NCBI GenBank assembly: GCA_030278955.1 | Contig: JAOANR010000014.1 | Span: forward strand, 21,206,068-21,270,067 | Direction: 5' to 3' | Origin: Hygrophila difformis | Lineage: Eukaryota > Streptophyta > Magnoliopsida > Lamiales > Acanthaceae | Length of the DNA stretch: 64,000 nt | Shown: positions 43,434 to 54,188 of the stretch, piece after piece | How positions within the stretch are numbered: position 1 is the first letter of the stretch | How the letters are laid out: each line of letters opens with the position of its first letter | The notes under the pieces: model-generated | The model's database searches: none | What the model was told of the DNA's origin: nothing | Seen by the model: only the letters and a program-made list of their open reading frames with translations | Program-made: the position numbers and the translations under genes

Positions 43434-44560
43434 GTGGGCAGATGTTTTTGAACACAAAAAATACTAATTCCTACACGCATGATAAAAAAAAGAATGAGTG
43501 AAGAAAGAATTCCTATTGAACTCAAAAGAAATACTAATTCCTACACGCAATGTCATGTTAGCAAAGGTGGGAGCCAGCCTCCCATCCATGGTTTTCTACA
43601 CGCATGCCATGTTAGATAGATGAACTCAAAAGAAATACTAATTCCTATTGAACACAAAAATTGCACTAGTCAGTCTATGGATATCGAAGCACTGAGATGT
43701 ATATGTTGTGGTTTCTGATAACAACATATCAAACTTACCTTCTACCAAATGCTTCAATTTAAGCTGTTTATTAATTCTAGTTTGCTTACTTATCCAGATG
43801 CATGATTATGAATCCATAAGAATTTTACATCAATAAGCATTCTTCATGCAATTGTGATATTCACAGTCAGGCTCCACAACTCTCCATCCCGGCAAAGGGA
43901 CGCTTGCGTTTCTCATTATAGGGACTGTTGAATGTTTAGATTCTATTTCTGATAAAATATCTCTTAGAAGGGTTGAGGGCTGGAAATTCCTTGATTAGCA
44001 CAACTAGTCAAATATCATTGCCAATGATAAGGTCTGGGAATGTGTTTATGACGACATTCCATTTCCAATGGCATTGTGAATTGTAAGCTGTGAACTTCTC
44101 TTAGGCGATACATTTACAGACTTGGATGTAACTTTAATTCTTCCCTTTGCTTTAAGTAGATTATTTTTTTATTTGTTTCCATATATTCAACGGTGCCTCT
44201 CTATGTTTTATGTGTCCTTTTGTTCATTTATTTGTAGAAATTGAGAAATATAATGAATCAGGATAGTATTCTTGTACATTTTTTCTTGTGACAATGTATG
44301 ATTAATCTTCCGGAGAACAGGGGCTGGATACCAAATTGATGTTTATTAGTGGTTGATTTCCTTTTATGATATTTAATGGAGAATTAGGCCAATTCATTTA
44401 TTTGAAAAAAGTTGGCTTTTCATTTTTTTTTTCAGGTTATTGATATTGGGTTCTTTGTGTGCTTTGATTCATGTCTTTCACTCTTACCAATCATGCCAAC
44501 AAGGATATTCATGACTTTATCGACGTCCTATTTTATATAACTACATAAGCAAGAAACAAG
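43434..44560 (+). pseudogene. Unidentified small gene, copy 1, 3' part
   Basis: Continues the host sequence interrupted at 30953 (GTGGGCAGATG). From about 43910 it is closely similar to 54575-55200, the 3' flank of copy 3. The similarity includes the segments GGGACTGTTGAATGTTTAG and CCGGAGAACAGGGGCTGGAT and a T-run plus CAG acceptor before GTTATTGATATTGGG. A final exon or 3' UTR may lie there, but I see no protein motif. Repeated ACTAATTCCTA and CTACACGCAT blocks occur at 43460-43650. Confidence 0.5.
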
Positions 44561-46473
44561 GTAAAAATGGTTTATTTGGTGAACCATTATGTGAGGATAG
44601 TTACTTTTGTGTCACTGGAAACTGTCAACCAAAAAAACTATGGTGATCAAAGATCTCTCCACCCCAATTTGACACCTTTTAACATTAGTATAGCATTGAT
44701 TATTAGTCTCCATATTGTAAATTTACATATATTGACTGAACTTAATAAATTCAGCACTAAATCTTGTTTATTGGAAAGAAATGCCATAATTTAGTTAAAA
44801 TGAATTTGAATTTTCTAGTAAATTACATTGCTCAATCAACTTACTACTTCACAAAGGCAATGATCGAAAGCACCTAAAATTCTTTTTTTTTTTTGTTTGT
44901 TTTAGTTAAACTGTTATTGAACTTGATGCTATTCATCAGGTTTAACTTCAAAGCCTTACTATTGGCTGATCATTAGTCTGGTAGATTGCAAATTATTAGA
45001 TGTGGTGAACAATACAGAGGCCTCACGTCTTATCACTAACGATGAGATAAGAGCTCTCCACCCAATCTGACTCTTTTATTGCCTTGCTGAATTTTGAAAT
45101 CTCAATTGTTGATACAAATGTTGGTGAGTTTATTGTTCCGGTCCCTTGTGTTAAAGCAAATGGTTGTTGATCTCTCTACTCTAAAAATGAAGAAAATATG
45201 CTAAAATATTTTCAGTTATTATATAGTATAATAACCTTGAACATGCACCTACATCTCACTATAGAAGATCACATGGTTTTAACCAAGGCTCATCACTTTG
45301 ATCACTTTCTGTCTGCTCTGAGTTGTGAAAATAGAATATTCTATTTATTTAGAGTGAAAGAAAGTTGAAGCTCACGTCCTTTGATGTTGTTTGACAAGTG
45401 CTTTATTACCACACAAGTAGTCCGTAATGAATGTTTAAGAGTAGTTTAAATTTGCGTTTTAGTTAAATTACCACATACTCTTTAGTCTTAGATTATAGTG
45501 CTGTACACAGGAAAATTTTGCATTATTGTAGGGCAGCATTTGATTGACAAGCATATAATCATGTTTTACGTTGAGTTCACTAAGAGTAATACTGGAATAG
45601 GTCCAAGAAAAGCATGGCACTACATAGATTTGATGTAGCAAAAGAGAAATCAGAATTGTGTTGAGAGACATGACCATATCCATTGTCTTCATAGCAAGAT
45701 AGTTAATTTGGAACTCTGACTTTGGGCTCGTCTAAGGTTGATCCTGATGACCACATTTTTATAGGTGTAAAACAGTAAAAGTAAAACAAAGAAATACTTA
45801 TATTGGGGGATCTATTTTGGTTTATTTTATCTTTAACCTTGCTGTTGGTCTATAATCTATCCATCTTCATATATAATATGGTAAGATATAAGAAATTTTC
45901 TATGCTGGTGTGGAGTGATGGGTAGATTTATGCGTCCCAGGAAGAAGGCAATGGGGCTTCAAGTCCATACCTTTTTTGTGGCTAACTGTGGAGAGAGCCT
46001 ACCCAAAATTTTGGAATTTTATCGCGTGATTTTATTTATCAATTTCAATTATGCTTCTACTTCCGGTCATTTTCTTTTTTGACCAACAGGTATCGGCCTT
46101 TTTCCCCAGGCCACGAAAAGAGGTCTTAATCTTTCCACTTCCAGTTTAAGATGCTCAGTTGAAATTTAGAGCTTACTATAGTACTTTCAATCCGGTTTCT
46201 GTAATGGCATAACAATTGCCAGCAGGTGCAGGTAGCTCTTTAAATGATGTCTAGCCCTTTGTAAAGTGATGTATAAGCCTTATAAAGAAGTACTTTAATT
46301 GATTTCCGCTTGGGGATTTGTTAGAAGAATGCATGTGTTTAGGTCAAACATGATTATGTTGGTAGTATTATTTATTATTGTCATTTCAAACTGTTCACGC
46401 AAACATCATTACTGTAGTTTATATTCCCCAACCAAGTTTATTTATTGTTTCTTCCTTGATATTATTTCAACAA
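44561..46473. other. AT-rich stretch, nothing identified
   Basis: Read on both strands; no domain, terminal repeat or clear tandem repeat was found. Short frames are likely chance. Confidence 0.45.
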
Positions 46474-46483
46474 ACCTTGCATC

Positions 46484-46541
46484 ATCTAGTCTTTATTGGC
46501 TGTGTATGCACCCAAAAAAAAAAAGAGAAAGAAAAAAAAAG
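46484..46541 (+). mobile_element. Tiny poly(A) retroposon with 10-bp TSD
   Basis: ACCTTGCATC occurs at 46474-46483 and 46542-46551. Between them are about 30 bases and A-rich tails. It fits an extremely 5'-truncated LINE/SINE insertion. Confidence 0.6.
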
Positions 46542-46568
46542 ACCTTGCATCCATAGGATATTTTCTTG

Positions 46569-46582
46569 CTTTCCAAAAAAAA
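46569..46582 (+). mobile_element. 14-base poly(A) insertion with 13-bp TSD
   Basis: GGATATTTTCTTG occurs at 46556-46568 and 46583-46595, flanking CTTTCC plus eight A. The insert resembles the last bases and tail of the local LINE/SINE 3' ends. Confidence 0.6.
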
Positions 46583-46829
46583 GGATATTTTCTTGGAGTT
46601 TTATCTTCATGGATCGTCCAAATTGGCATTAATGTGTATCGATTCTTTACTTCAATATCCAAAACCAAGAAGTGAATACAAATGAACAAGTTTAGTGTGA
46701 CTTGGGCTCCCACACATCTTTGCAATGTTAATGTTTAAAAAAATAGAAAAAGTTTAGGTTCTTAGACAATTGTGTTATCTAGTTGACTATTGGATTTCAT
46801 AAAATTCGACTGTAGACTCATCTTATATT

Positions 46830-46942
46830 TAGTTAGTTTAGTTAGTTTTTTCCTATGTTTCTCGGTTTTTTGTTTGGCCTTATGATTTTGATTTTACTTT
46901 TTTTTTTTTTCCTAGCTTCGACTTTTCTATAAAAAAATAAAA
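46830..46942 (+). mobile_element. LINE 3' end, about 113 bases, with 14-bp TSD
   Basis: ACTCATCTTATATT occurs at 46816-46829 and 46943-46956. The insert contains TTTTTGTTTGGCCTTATG and CCTAGCTTCGACTTTTC before an A-rich tail. This is similar in style to the 3' UTRs of the LINEs at 12300-12407 and 29960-30043. Confidence 0.75.
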
Positions 46943-47174
46943 ACTCATCTTATATTAATTAGAAACTTAAAATTTGTAGTATTACCATTTTCCCCATTTG
47001 AGTAAATGTAAGTTTGTGTTGGATAGCTAAATCATGTTCCGCATCGAATGAATAGAGAAATATAACCTTCAATATAAGAGTTCACTATCCACCTAACTCA
47101 ATTGGTACGAGCCAAAAAAAAATATCAAACCAGAATTAAAGATAGGATACTATTGGGTATGTGAGTATGTCTTT

Positions 47175-47343
47175 TTTTTTGGTAAACGTGACACCCATGT
47201 GTCCGCAAAGGTGTGTGGGAGCCCAAACCACACAAATTACAAAGGGGGAGAAAGGGGAGGGATAGTGGGCCGGGTGGGGATCGAACCCCCAACCTATGGT
47301 TGGGAGACGGGGGATTTGACCGCTAGGGTAAGTCCCCAACCCC
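47175..47343 (-). mobile_element. tRNA-derived SINE with 12-bp TSD
   Basis: The TSD GAGTATGTCTTT is at 47163-47174 and 47344-47355. On the minus strand the SINE begins GGGGTTGGGGACTTACCCTA and shows a box B-like GGGTTCGATCCCC. It ends with GTTTACC and an A-run. Same family as 51074, 51366 and 56010. Confidence 0.85.
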
Positions 47344-47456
47344 GAGTATGTCTTTCTTGGTTGTATCTTCTAATTTAATGTGGGATTAGAAATCTTTGAC
47401 CAACAATTTTTTTTTTTGTCTTTATTGGTTTTATACTTCTTTTAAAATTTATTTTT

Positions 47457-48271
47457 GGTAATTATTTATTTTTATACCTAAACTATTTTAAAGTGTCCAT
47501 TTATATAACTAAACTTTTTCTGAAAAAATATACCCTAACTATTAAAATCTAGAAAAATTAATATTTATCCATTAATTTTAATTCTTCCGTTAAATATGCA
47601 CGGGTAAAATGGTCATTTTCTTATTAAAACCGTTACCAAATCAAAAAATTCCATCTTTTGACCCGTCTCGGGTTTTAAGCGTTTTATAACATGGGTTTAG
47701 GGCAATTGACGTGAGTTGTGAGCAAAGTGAAGTGCGTCGGATTTTGAACCTGCTCCTTCTCATTTATTGGCCTTCCCTCTCTGTCGAGATATTAGACATC
47801 ATCCTATTGAGATATATGTGTGTACTGGTCCTTACCCATTTTTTATTTATTCAACTCAAATCCCAAAAGGGAATACACTGTTCTGCAAGCACGAAAGAAG
47901 AATTTTTAAATATCTTAATTTTGTTGTTACCTGCTATGGAAGGATAAAGCCTACCTCTTGTATCGATTTTATTGTTGTGAACAAGAATGAGGAGTTGGGA
48001 TATAGGAATTTAGGAGGGTTTGTGCAAGGTTAGATTTTGGTCGGGTATATAGATTTGGGTGAAAGGGTTAAAATTGAAGAAAAAAATATGAACGGACTAA
48101 TTTGTCAATGCATATTTAACAGTAGAATTAAACTTAATGGCAACTTAAAGGTAAATATAGATTTTTATAGGTTTTAATAATTAAAGTGTATTTTTTTTTC
48201 TAAGGAAAAAAAATTTAGATATATAAATGGACACTTTGAAATAGTTCAGGTATAAAAATAAATAATTGCCC
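47457..48271. mobile_element. Long-TIR MULE-like element
   Basis: Terminal inverted repeats of about 160 bases (47457-47625 and 48100-48271) pair with few mismatches. They start GGTAATTATTTATTTTTATA on the left and GGGCAATTATTTATTTTTAT on the reverse complement of the right. Flanking 9-mers TTTATTTTT and TTTATCTTT differ at one base, fitting the 9-bp TSD of Mutator-like elements. The 480-base interior holds an open frame (47767-48033, 88 codons) with no transposase signature, so it is non-autonomous. Captured host sequence is possible. Confidence 0.7.
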
Positions 48272-48365
48272 TTTATCTTTTCTAAATATAACATGTATAA
48301 TGTTTTCGATTTCTCGACAGAGGATGCAAATATCAAATAGAAATGAGGAAAATTTTTAGAAAATA

Positions 48366-49328
48366 ATACTTCATTTGTTTTTTTCTTTTTGCTACGGACA
48401 CACCCTGCGCGCAGTTCAATGTATATTTTTGAAACTATTAATAACTCAAGTTTGTTATAAGTAAAAATTCTAAAAGTTCGTTATTTAAAAACTATAAGAT
48501 GAGACGAATCTAACAACATTCCACTTGGTTATATTTTGAATCTCATGTGATCTTTCATGGTTTGTTATCCCAATTTGCACGATCATTTCTCCCATTTTCT
48601 CACCTATACCGTTGGCTACATCTTTCAGTTTCCCGACATGCTAGAATCTTTCATCCTTCTATTATCTACAGCTTTTGGCCCTATCGTTCATCCTTTTATT
48701 ACCTACAGCTTTTGGCCCTATCTGTTTCCTTTCTTTGCCCTCAATTTCGATGCACTGGATTTTGTTTACTGTTAGCAGGGGAGATGAGGGTGAATAGCAA
48801 ATCAAAAGTTTGTCATAATGATGTATCTTATGTGAGCCGACTGTCTGTTCATCCAAGAGGGCAGTGAAGCACATGATATTTGGACAGTCTGATTGTATGA
48901 TGGAGATTTTTGCTTGCTGATGCATGCCATGGTAATGACAGGGATAAGAATGCTGTTGGCTTGATATCTGGAGTTTTTTTTTTTTTTTTTTCTTTTCAGT
49001 TTGGAGGCATGAGTGATAGGATGCTATATTCTGCCATGTATTTATGGGGTAGCAGTTTTGCTTGCTCCCTTCTGGTTTTAGTAATAGGGTTGATAGTTTC
49101 GTTCCTGTTTCGATGTCATTAGTAGTAGTGGTCTGAATTGGTCCTTTGTACAAGAGGTGCAGACATGCCGTTTGGTTTTGTTTGTGCCGGATGCTTGGTT
49201 TTGAGCTTTAATAAATTCTCATTCTCCTCAAAAAAAAAAAATAACTATGATAAAGTCTGAAATTAAAGTGTGTGAATAGTAACCAAACCTCAAATGGGCA
49301 AAAAAAAAAAAAAAAAGAACGGAGGAAG
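48366..49328. mobile_element. MITE-like element with a nested poly(A) retroposon
   Basis: The left end ACTTCATTTGTTTTTTTC and right end (reverse complement) ACTTCCTCCGTTCTTTTTTT form short imperfect inverted ends. The flanks of the interior match the shorter copy at 55218-55456. Between them, 48546-49238 is an insert ending TTTAATAAATTC...CTCCTC plus an A-run. It looks like a reverse-transcribed mRNA 3' end with a polyadenylation signal. No protein was recognised in the insert. Confidence 0.5.
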
Positions 49329-49509
49329 TAATTAATTGGTTAATTTTTACTTGATTCAGATTTTGAACATAAGAAGATTACGGTGCCCAATAAGAGATAT
49401 TTGAAAATTAAAAAGCAAGTTAGATGTAGTGCATCCATTTAACAGATTAATTGAGTCAACACCCTACGACGAATTTTAGAGGTAGGGCCCTCCAAACTTT
49501 TGGAACTAA

Positions 49510-50090
49510 TCTTAATTAACCAACTAATTAGAAGTGTGGTACCTAATTATTTAGAAATGTGATAACCATTTAGAATTGTGGTAACCAAATAGTTGGAAGT
49601 GTGGTGACCAAAAATATATGTTGAAATAACTTATCATCTTAATGATTGGGGCTAATAAAAACAAATGGTACACAACTAATTAGAAGTATGGCAGCCAACT
49701 AATTAGACATATGGTAATCAACTAACTAGAAATGTGGTAACCAACTATATGGAAGTGTGATAACCAACTACTTGGAAATGTGGTAACATAAAAAACTAAG
49801 AAGTGTGGTAACCAATTACCTAGAAGTGCAGTAACCAAATCATGAGAATTGTGGTAAATGGAGTATGAGAAGTATAGTAACCAAAGATGTGGGTTGAAAT
49901 CTTTCTTTTTTTTTTTTTTGAGAAGTATAGTAACCAAAGGTGTGGGTTGAAATTACTTAAAATTGTATTGAGAATTTGGGTAATAAAAACAAATGGTATA
50001 CAACTAATTAGAACTATGGTAACTGACTGATTCTGTGGTTACCTTAGTAACTAAAAACTCATAAGTGTGGTAATAAAATAATGGGAAGTA
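49510..50090. repeat. Imperfect tandem repeats of a GAAGTGTGGTAACCAA unit
   Basis: Around 20 degenerate copies of an approximately 22-25 base unit (AACTAATTAGAAGTGTGGTA type). Within the block, a 33-base stretch recurs at 49868-49900 and 49920-49953 around a T-run. Confidence 0.75.
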
Positions 50091-50146
50091 TTGTGCATGT
50101 GTCGAATCTAAATTCAAAACTTGTGGGAGGGCCTAAATTCTAAGGG

Positions 50147-50688
50147 CGCGATTGGTGCAGAGAATGAAATTACAGAGAAAGAAAATTGAGTCAGAGAAAG
50201 AGAAATGATTACCTTGTTTGGTAAAACAGAGAATTCAACAGAGAAATAGAATAGAAAAGTAATTCTCTTGTTTCGTTGATTAGAAAATTCAATATAGAAA
50301 TTGAACATGTAAGATAATTTCTTGTTTTTTCTATGATTAAAAAAATAATTCTAATTTTTTTGTTATAAAATATAAATATAAATAAAATATTTTTCTCAAT
50401 TATTAATTTTTTATAATAATAATTAAGAAAACATATGAACAAACTTTAAAAAAAATAAAAAATAAAAAAGTATGGAAAGCGGCAAGTTGTAAACGACGTA
50501 TGGTGTGAGGAAGAGAGTATCAATTTATACATTTAAACCCAATACCCCAATTCTCTCTATTTGAGAGAGAATCAAAACTAGGGAAAGAGAATAGTGTAAT
50601 TCTCAATTAATGATTCCTTTGTGTTACCAAACAAGTAAATTGGACTCAATTCCCTTTCCTTAAGTCGAATTCCCTATACCAAATATCA
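50147..50688. mobile_element. Non-autonomous hAT-like element, 542 bp
   Basis: Perfect 8-bp TSD TCTAAGGG at 50139-50146 and 50689-50696. The ends show imperfect inverted similarity (ATTGGTGCAGAGAAT against TTTGGTATAGGGAATT; subterminal TTGTTTGGTAA and GAATTGAGTC on both sides). No transposase. Confidence 0.7.
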
Positions 50689-50696
50689 TCTAAGGG

Positions 50697-51060
50697 TGTT
50701 TGGTTTGGGAGATCAAAGATCCTATCTTCATTTTGGAATGAAACATGCCCATGATTGGTTCGAAGCATTTTTCATATAGGAACGTCACCTTTTTCACCTA
50801 GGTGTGATTGTTAGAGGTTTTGAGTGAGAATGTGATCTCCAGTCAAATAGGTGATAATCTTAAATGATCACTATCTCTTTTGCCTACTTTATGTTAATTT
50901 GTCCTTTACACTATCACTTTCTATACCTATTTTATTTTTTAAATTTAGATATTTTATATCCTAAAAAAGATCAAATATATGAAATTTAATTTTAAAAATC
51001 AAGTGAAATTTTTAAATTATTTAAACATTTTTTTAATATATTCTCATATTTGCTTAAATT
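50697..51060. other. Intergenic segment, duplicated downstream
   Basis: From about 50870 the sequence parallels 55460-55800 and belongs to the segmental duplication that carries the small gene. Confidence 0.55.
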
Positions 51061-51073
51061 AATCAATCTTCGT

Positions 51074-51247
51074 GGGAATGAGGACTTAGCCCAAGTGGTT
51101 AAGTCCCTCGACTTCCAACGTAAGGTTGGATATTCGATTCCCACCGGCCCTATCCCTCCCTTTTATTCCCTCTGTAATTGTGTGGCATGGGCTTCCACTA
51201 CACATATTATAGCCTGTATAGGCTGTTGAGCAAAAAAAAAAAAAAAA
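51074..51247 (+). mobile_element. tRNA-derived SINE
   Basis: The A box region is TTAGCCCAAGTGG and the B box region GGTTGGATATTCGATTCCC; a 15-base A-tail follows. The TSD AATCAATCTTCGT (51061-51073) recurs after the tail with 4 extra bases (51246-51262). The paralogous site at about 55660-55690 lacks the SINE. Confidence 0.88.
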
Positions 51248-51365
51248 TCAATCTATCTTCGTATATATAAAATGAAAACAATAAGAATTTAAACACATTA
51301 AATTATTAATTATCTTACAATAAATTAAATATAAATATTTTCTCTATTTCAAAAATAATATATTT

Positions 51366-51529
51366 GAGGATGAGGATTGTCCAAACAGCCAAGTCCATGC
51401 CGTCCAACCTAAGGTTGGAGGTTCGATTCCCCACTCGGCCTCCTATCCCTCTCACTTTTTTTCTTTGTAATTTGTGTGCATGGGCTCCCACCACCCTTTA
51501 TCTGGCTTCGGTTCCTCCAAAAAAAATAA
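51366..51529 (+). mobile_element. tRNA-derived SINE, second insertion
   Basis: A perfect B box, GGTTCGATTCC, is present at 51419-51429. The 3' end reads TTTATCTGGCTTCGGTTCCT plus A-tail. The flanks AAAAATAATATATTT and AAAAATAATACGTTT form a 15-bp TSD with two differences. The paralogous site near 55760 is empty. Confidence 0.85.
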
Positions 51530-51865
51530 AAAATAATACGTTTAATTTTTTTGGATAATGGCATCCCTTGCTTCGGATTAGGGGTGATTATCGAGTGTAA
51601 TCCGAGCCTGTACAGTAATAAAATTTAAAGTTCTAACCCGAATTTAACTAGGCTAGATAGTATATAATTTGAATTTAAATGAGTAATTTTTCTTACTATG
51701 TTGTAAAATGGAGTATAAATTTATTAGGCTTGATAAAATTTAAATTGTGTCTAATATTTTTTTATTTTTCTATTTTTAAAATTTAATAATTTAATGGACT
51801 TTTGATGGAGAGTTTTCGGACCCATTGTCAATTGAGGGCATGTACAAAAGCCGAAAGCCCATCAT

Positions 51866-52933
51866 TAGGAGTGGAAATAGACTAGGCCGGCCGAGCTAGG
51901 CTTAGACTATCTATATCCATAACCACCCCAACCACCTAACCATCCAACCATTTCATTATTTAATTAATTTCTCTCTCCTCCAACTCATCAATATCCATCC
52001 CAACCCAACCACCCAAATTTTACATACTTTATCAATAACCACCCAACCGTCCAACCATATAATTATTTTAATTTATATAATTTTAAATTATGTTGAAATA
52101 TAAAAAAATTAATGTATCAATAATATAAATATTTTAGTCTTATTTGTAAAGAATAAAAAATCTAAAATTTTAATATATTTTTTATTTATTTTATTTTCTG
52201 TAAATTTTAAAATGGGTTAAATATATCAAAATTAATATATTATGTATTTTAAAAAAATATAGCAAGAGTGGTCTATATTTGTAGAGAATGAAAAATTATA
52301 AAATTTGGTATATTTTTATTTTAATATATAAAAAATATAATAATTTTAATGAGATTTGATTAAAATTTTAGTTGACAAATGGGAAGGAGACAAATGTCTC
52401 CATCCCATTGGCCAAGGGAGGGGAGACCTTGGGGTTGGAATTATTTTTTGGTCGACCTCCCCAAGGTTGGGTCTTATGATTTTTGAATTTTTTTTTAATT
52501 AGTTAATGACATGGAGGGGAGACCATTGGGAGACCTTGTCATGGATGGAGATGGTCTTAGGCTCGAACGGACTAGGCCTGCGTTAATTTTTTACGGCCTG
52601 AGCCTGGCCTGTTATATATGTCTTCGATGTAATCATAAGGTTGGAAGACCATAATTTGTGCAATTGGCAAGTTGTTATCCACAACTATTTATATACGGAA
52701 AAAAGTATAAATATTTTAAAAATCTTTATAAGATCAAATTAGTAATTACTTCTACATAAAATACTAATAATAATTAGTATATTCATATGTACCATCACAT
52801 TAATAGACTAATAATAATATTAAATAGGCCCGACCCGATAGGCTTCATAGGCTTTTTATAAAGACTGACCTTAGCCTATTTATTAAAAAAAGCCCGATAG
52901 GCCCTGTCGGGTAGCCTACCTATTCCACCCCTA
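51866..52933. mobile_element. hAT-like element with 8-bp TSD, carrying a nested Tourist-like MITE
   Basis: The TSD CCCATCAT is at 51858-51865 and 52934-52941. The ends TAGGAGTGGAAATAG and (reverse complement) TAGGGGTGGAATAGG are inverted. Gene copy 4 has the uninterrupted site (AGCCCATCATGC near 56335), a direct empty-site proof. No transposase was found. Confidence 0.85.
51905..52556. mobile_element. Tourist-like (PIF/Harbinger) MITE, 652 bp
   Basis: TTA TSD at 51902-51904 and 52557-52559. The inverted ends GACTATCTATATCCATAACC and (reverse complement) GACCATCTCCATCCATGACA match with a few changes. Removing it rejoins the hAT element sequence GCTAGGCTTAGGCTCGAAC. Confidence 0.75.
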
Positions 52934-53021
52934 CCCATCATGCACAATGAACCCCAGAGTCTATTAAAAAGGTGTCTAGCTTGTTTCTAGGGCATTAATT
53001 TCTCAATCGACGGCATCGATC

Positions 53022-53818
53022 ATGAGTGATCGCACTATGAGAAAGCTCCCGCGGGTTCATGGAAAAGTTGAGGTAAATTTGTGTGTGCCTTTGCGTGCGC
53101 GTGTGTTTTGGACGAAAACTGGAAAGCGTAAGAAATCAAATTGCAATGAAGGGAGAGGGAGCGGAAGGAAACGCCGCCGTGCATTGATGAAAATAACACA
53201 AGATGATGATGGTATGGATGCTTGCCAGAAAATCTTAACAAGTAATACTACCTCCTCAGTCTCAGTCTCAGTGCCTACGCTATCTGCTGGTAGGTTAAAT
53301 TCTGTTCTCTTTTAAATGCACCACTGCATTTCACGTCGTCGAAGATACATTTTTAAAGTTAATAATTCAAATTGTAAATAAATAAAAATTATAAAAATTT
53401 GATATTCTATAACTATCGTGATTAGAAGAATCTAACTAGATCTTAGTTGACTATGTTTTTTCTTACATAACTATGTTAAAAAGATTAATCAATGTTACTC
53501 AATCAATATGAATAGTGACTACTACGCAAATGGATCACTTATTTAAGAACGGAGGTAGTGTAATCTTAGATGGCATAGTATCTTCAAACATGTGTTATCT
53601 AAATGCATAATAAAAAAATTAAAAAATAAAAAAAAGATTTGTATCCTTAATCTCTCTTTATTTATACAGGAACAGGAACTCAATTGACTAGTTGGGGCCA
53701 TAGCCATTCCAACAAAGTTGAAAGTATCAAGTTAGGTGGGAATAGCAGCAGCAGCTCAGATTCTGATGAAGACGATGAGGAGTTTGACATTGACATGCCT
53801 GAATATGCAGGTTGTTAA
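53022..53818 (+). CDS. Unidentified small gene, copy 2 (best preserved), two exons, 138 aa
   Basis: Exon 1 is 53022-53289 and exon 2 is 53670-53818; together they are 417 bases, in phase, with the donor G/GTAGG and acceptor TTTATACAG. The N-terminal half is strongly basic (MSDRTMRKLPRVHGKVEVN, GSGRKRRRALMK). The C-terminal half is acidic and Ser-rich (NSSSSSDSDEDDEEFDID) and ends PEYAGC. A good donor GTGAGT lies 24 bases past the stop, and copy 3 reads through to it, so the ancestral gene may have had more exons. No known domain was recognised; the charge pattern suggests a nuclear or RNA/DNA-associated protein, which is inference only. Confidence 0.55.
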
Positions 53819-54009
53819 TTGGGGGCATAATAACAGTGAGTGTATTCAAGCTAAAGAAAGTAATAGGGACATAGAATGGTGGGCAGATGTTCTTCCTGGC
53901 GCCTGGGCACGCATGATAAAGAAAATTAGTGAATCTTTACTACTACTATTTATTGTTCTTAGCCCTTTTGTTCTTCAGTTTCATTTGAAATTTAATTGAG
54001 TAATTTAGG
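53819..54009 (+). other. 3' region of gene copy 2
   Basis: Similar to copy 1 up to GAATGGTGGGCAGATGTT and then diverges; includes CTACTACTATTTATTG-type sequence. Confidence 0.4.
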
Positions 54010-54188
54010 TGTTGAATGTTTCCATTTACAAGATTAGTGGTGTAGGCACAATTATAACTGCCTTGGTGTGTTCTATATAGTTGCTAGACAATGTGTGTTA
54101 TTTTTGTGCATCCTCCTCCTGAAATACAAATATTGTTTGCACAATTAACTTCTCTTTCTTTTCTCTATTGGTTACATGGTATCCGAGC
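54010..54188 (+). mobile_element. Short LTR-like fragment with PBS (possible TRIM remnant)
   Basis: A 167-base unit with TGTTGAATG...GGTTACA ends is followed at once by TGGTATCCGAGC, a one-base variant of the initiator-Met PBS. The second LTR is missing. Gene copy 3 sequence resumes right after, so this also marks a breakpoint. Confidence 0.6.

Noticed and set aside
51074..51160. Possible tRNA genes from box A and box B motifs
   Set aside because: No cloverleaf could be closed by eye; the A-tails and TSDs show these are SINEs.
53320..53562. Stowaway-like MITE in intron 1 of gene copy 2 (ends AAGAACGGAGGTAGT)
   Set aside because: The matching inverted end on the left could not be found, so it is not listed as a feature.
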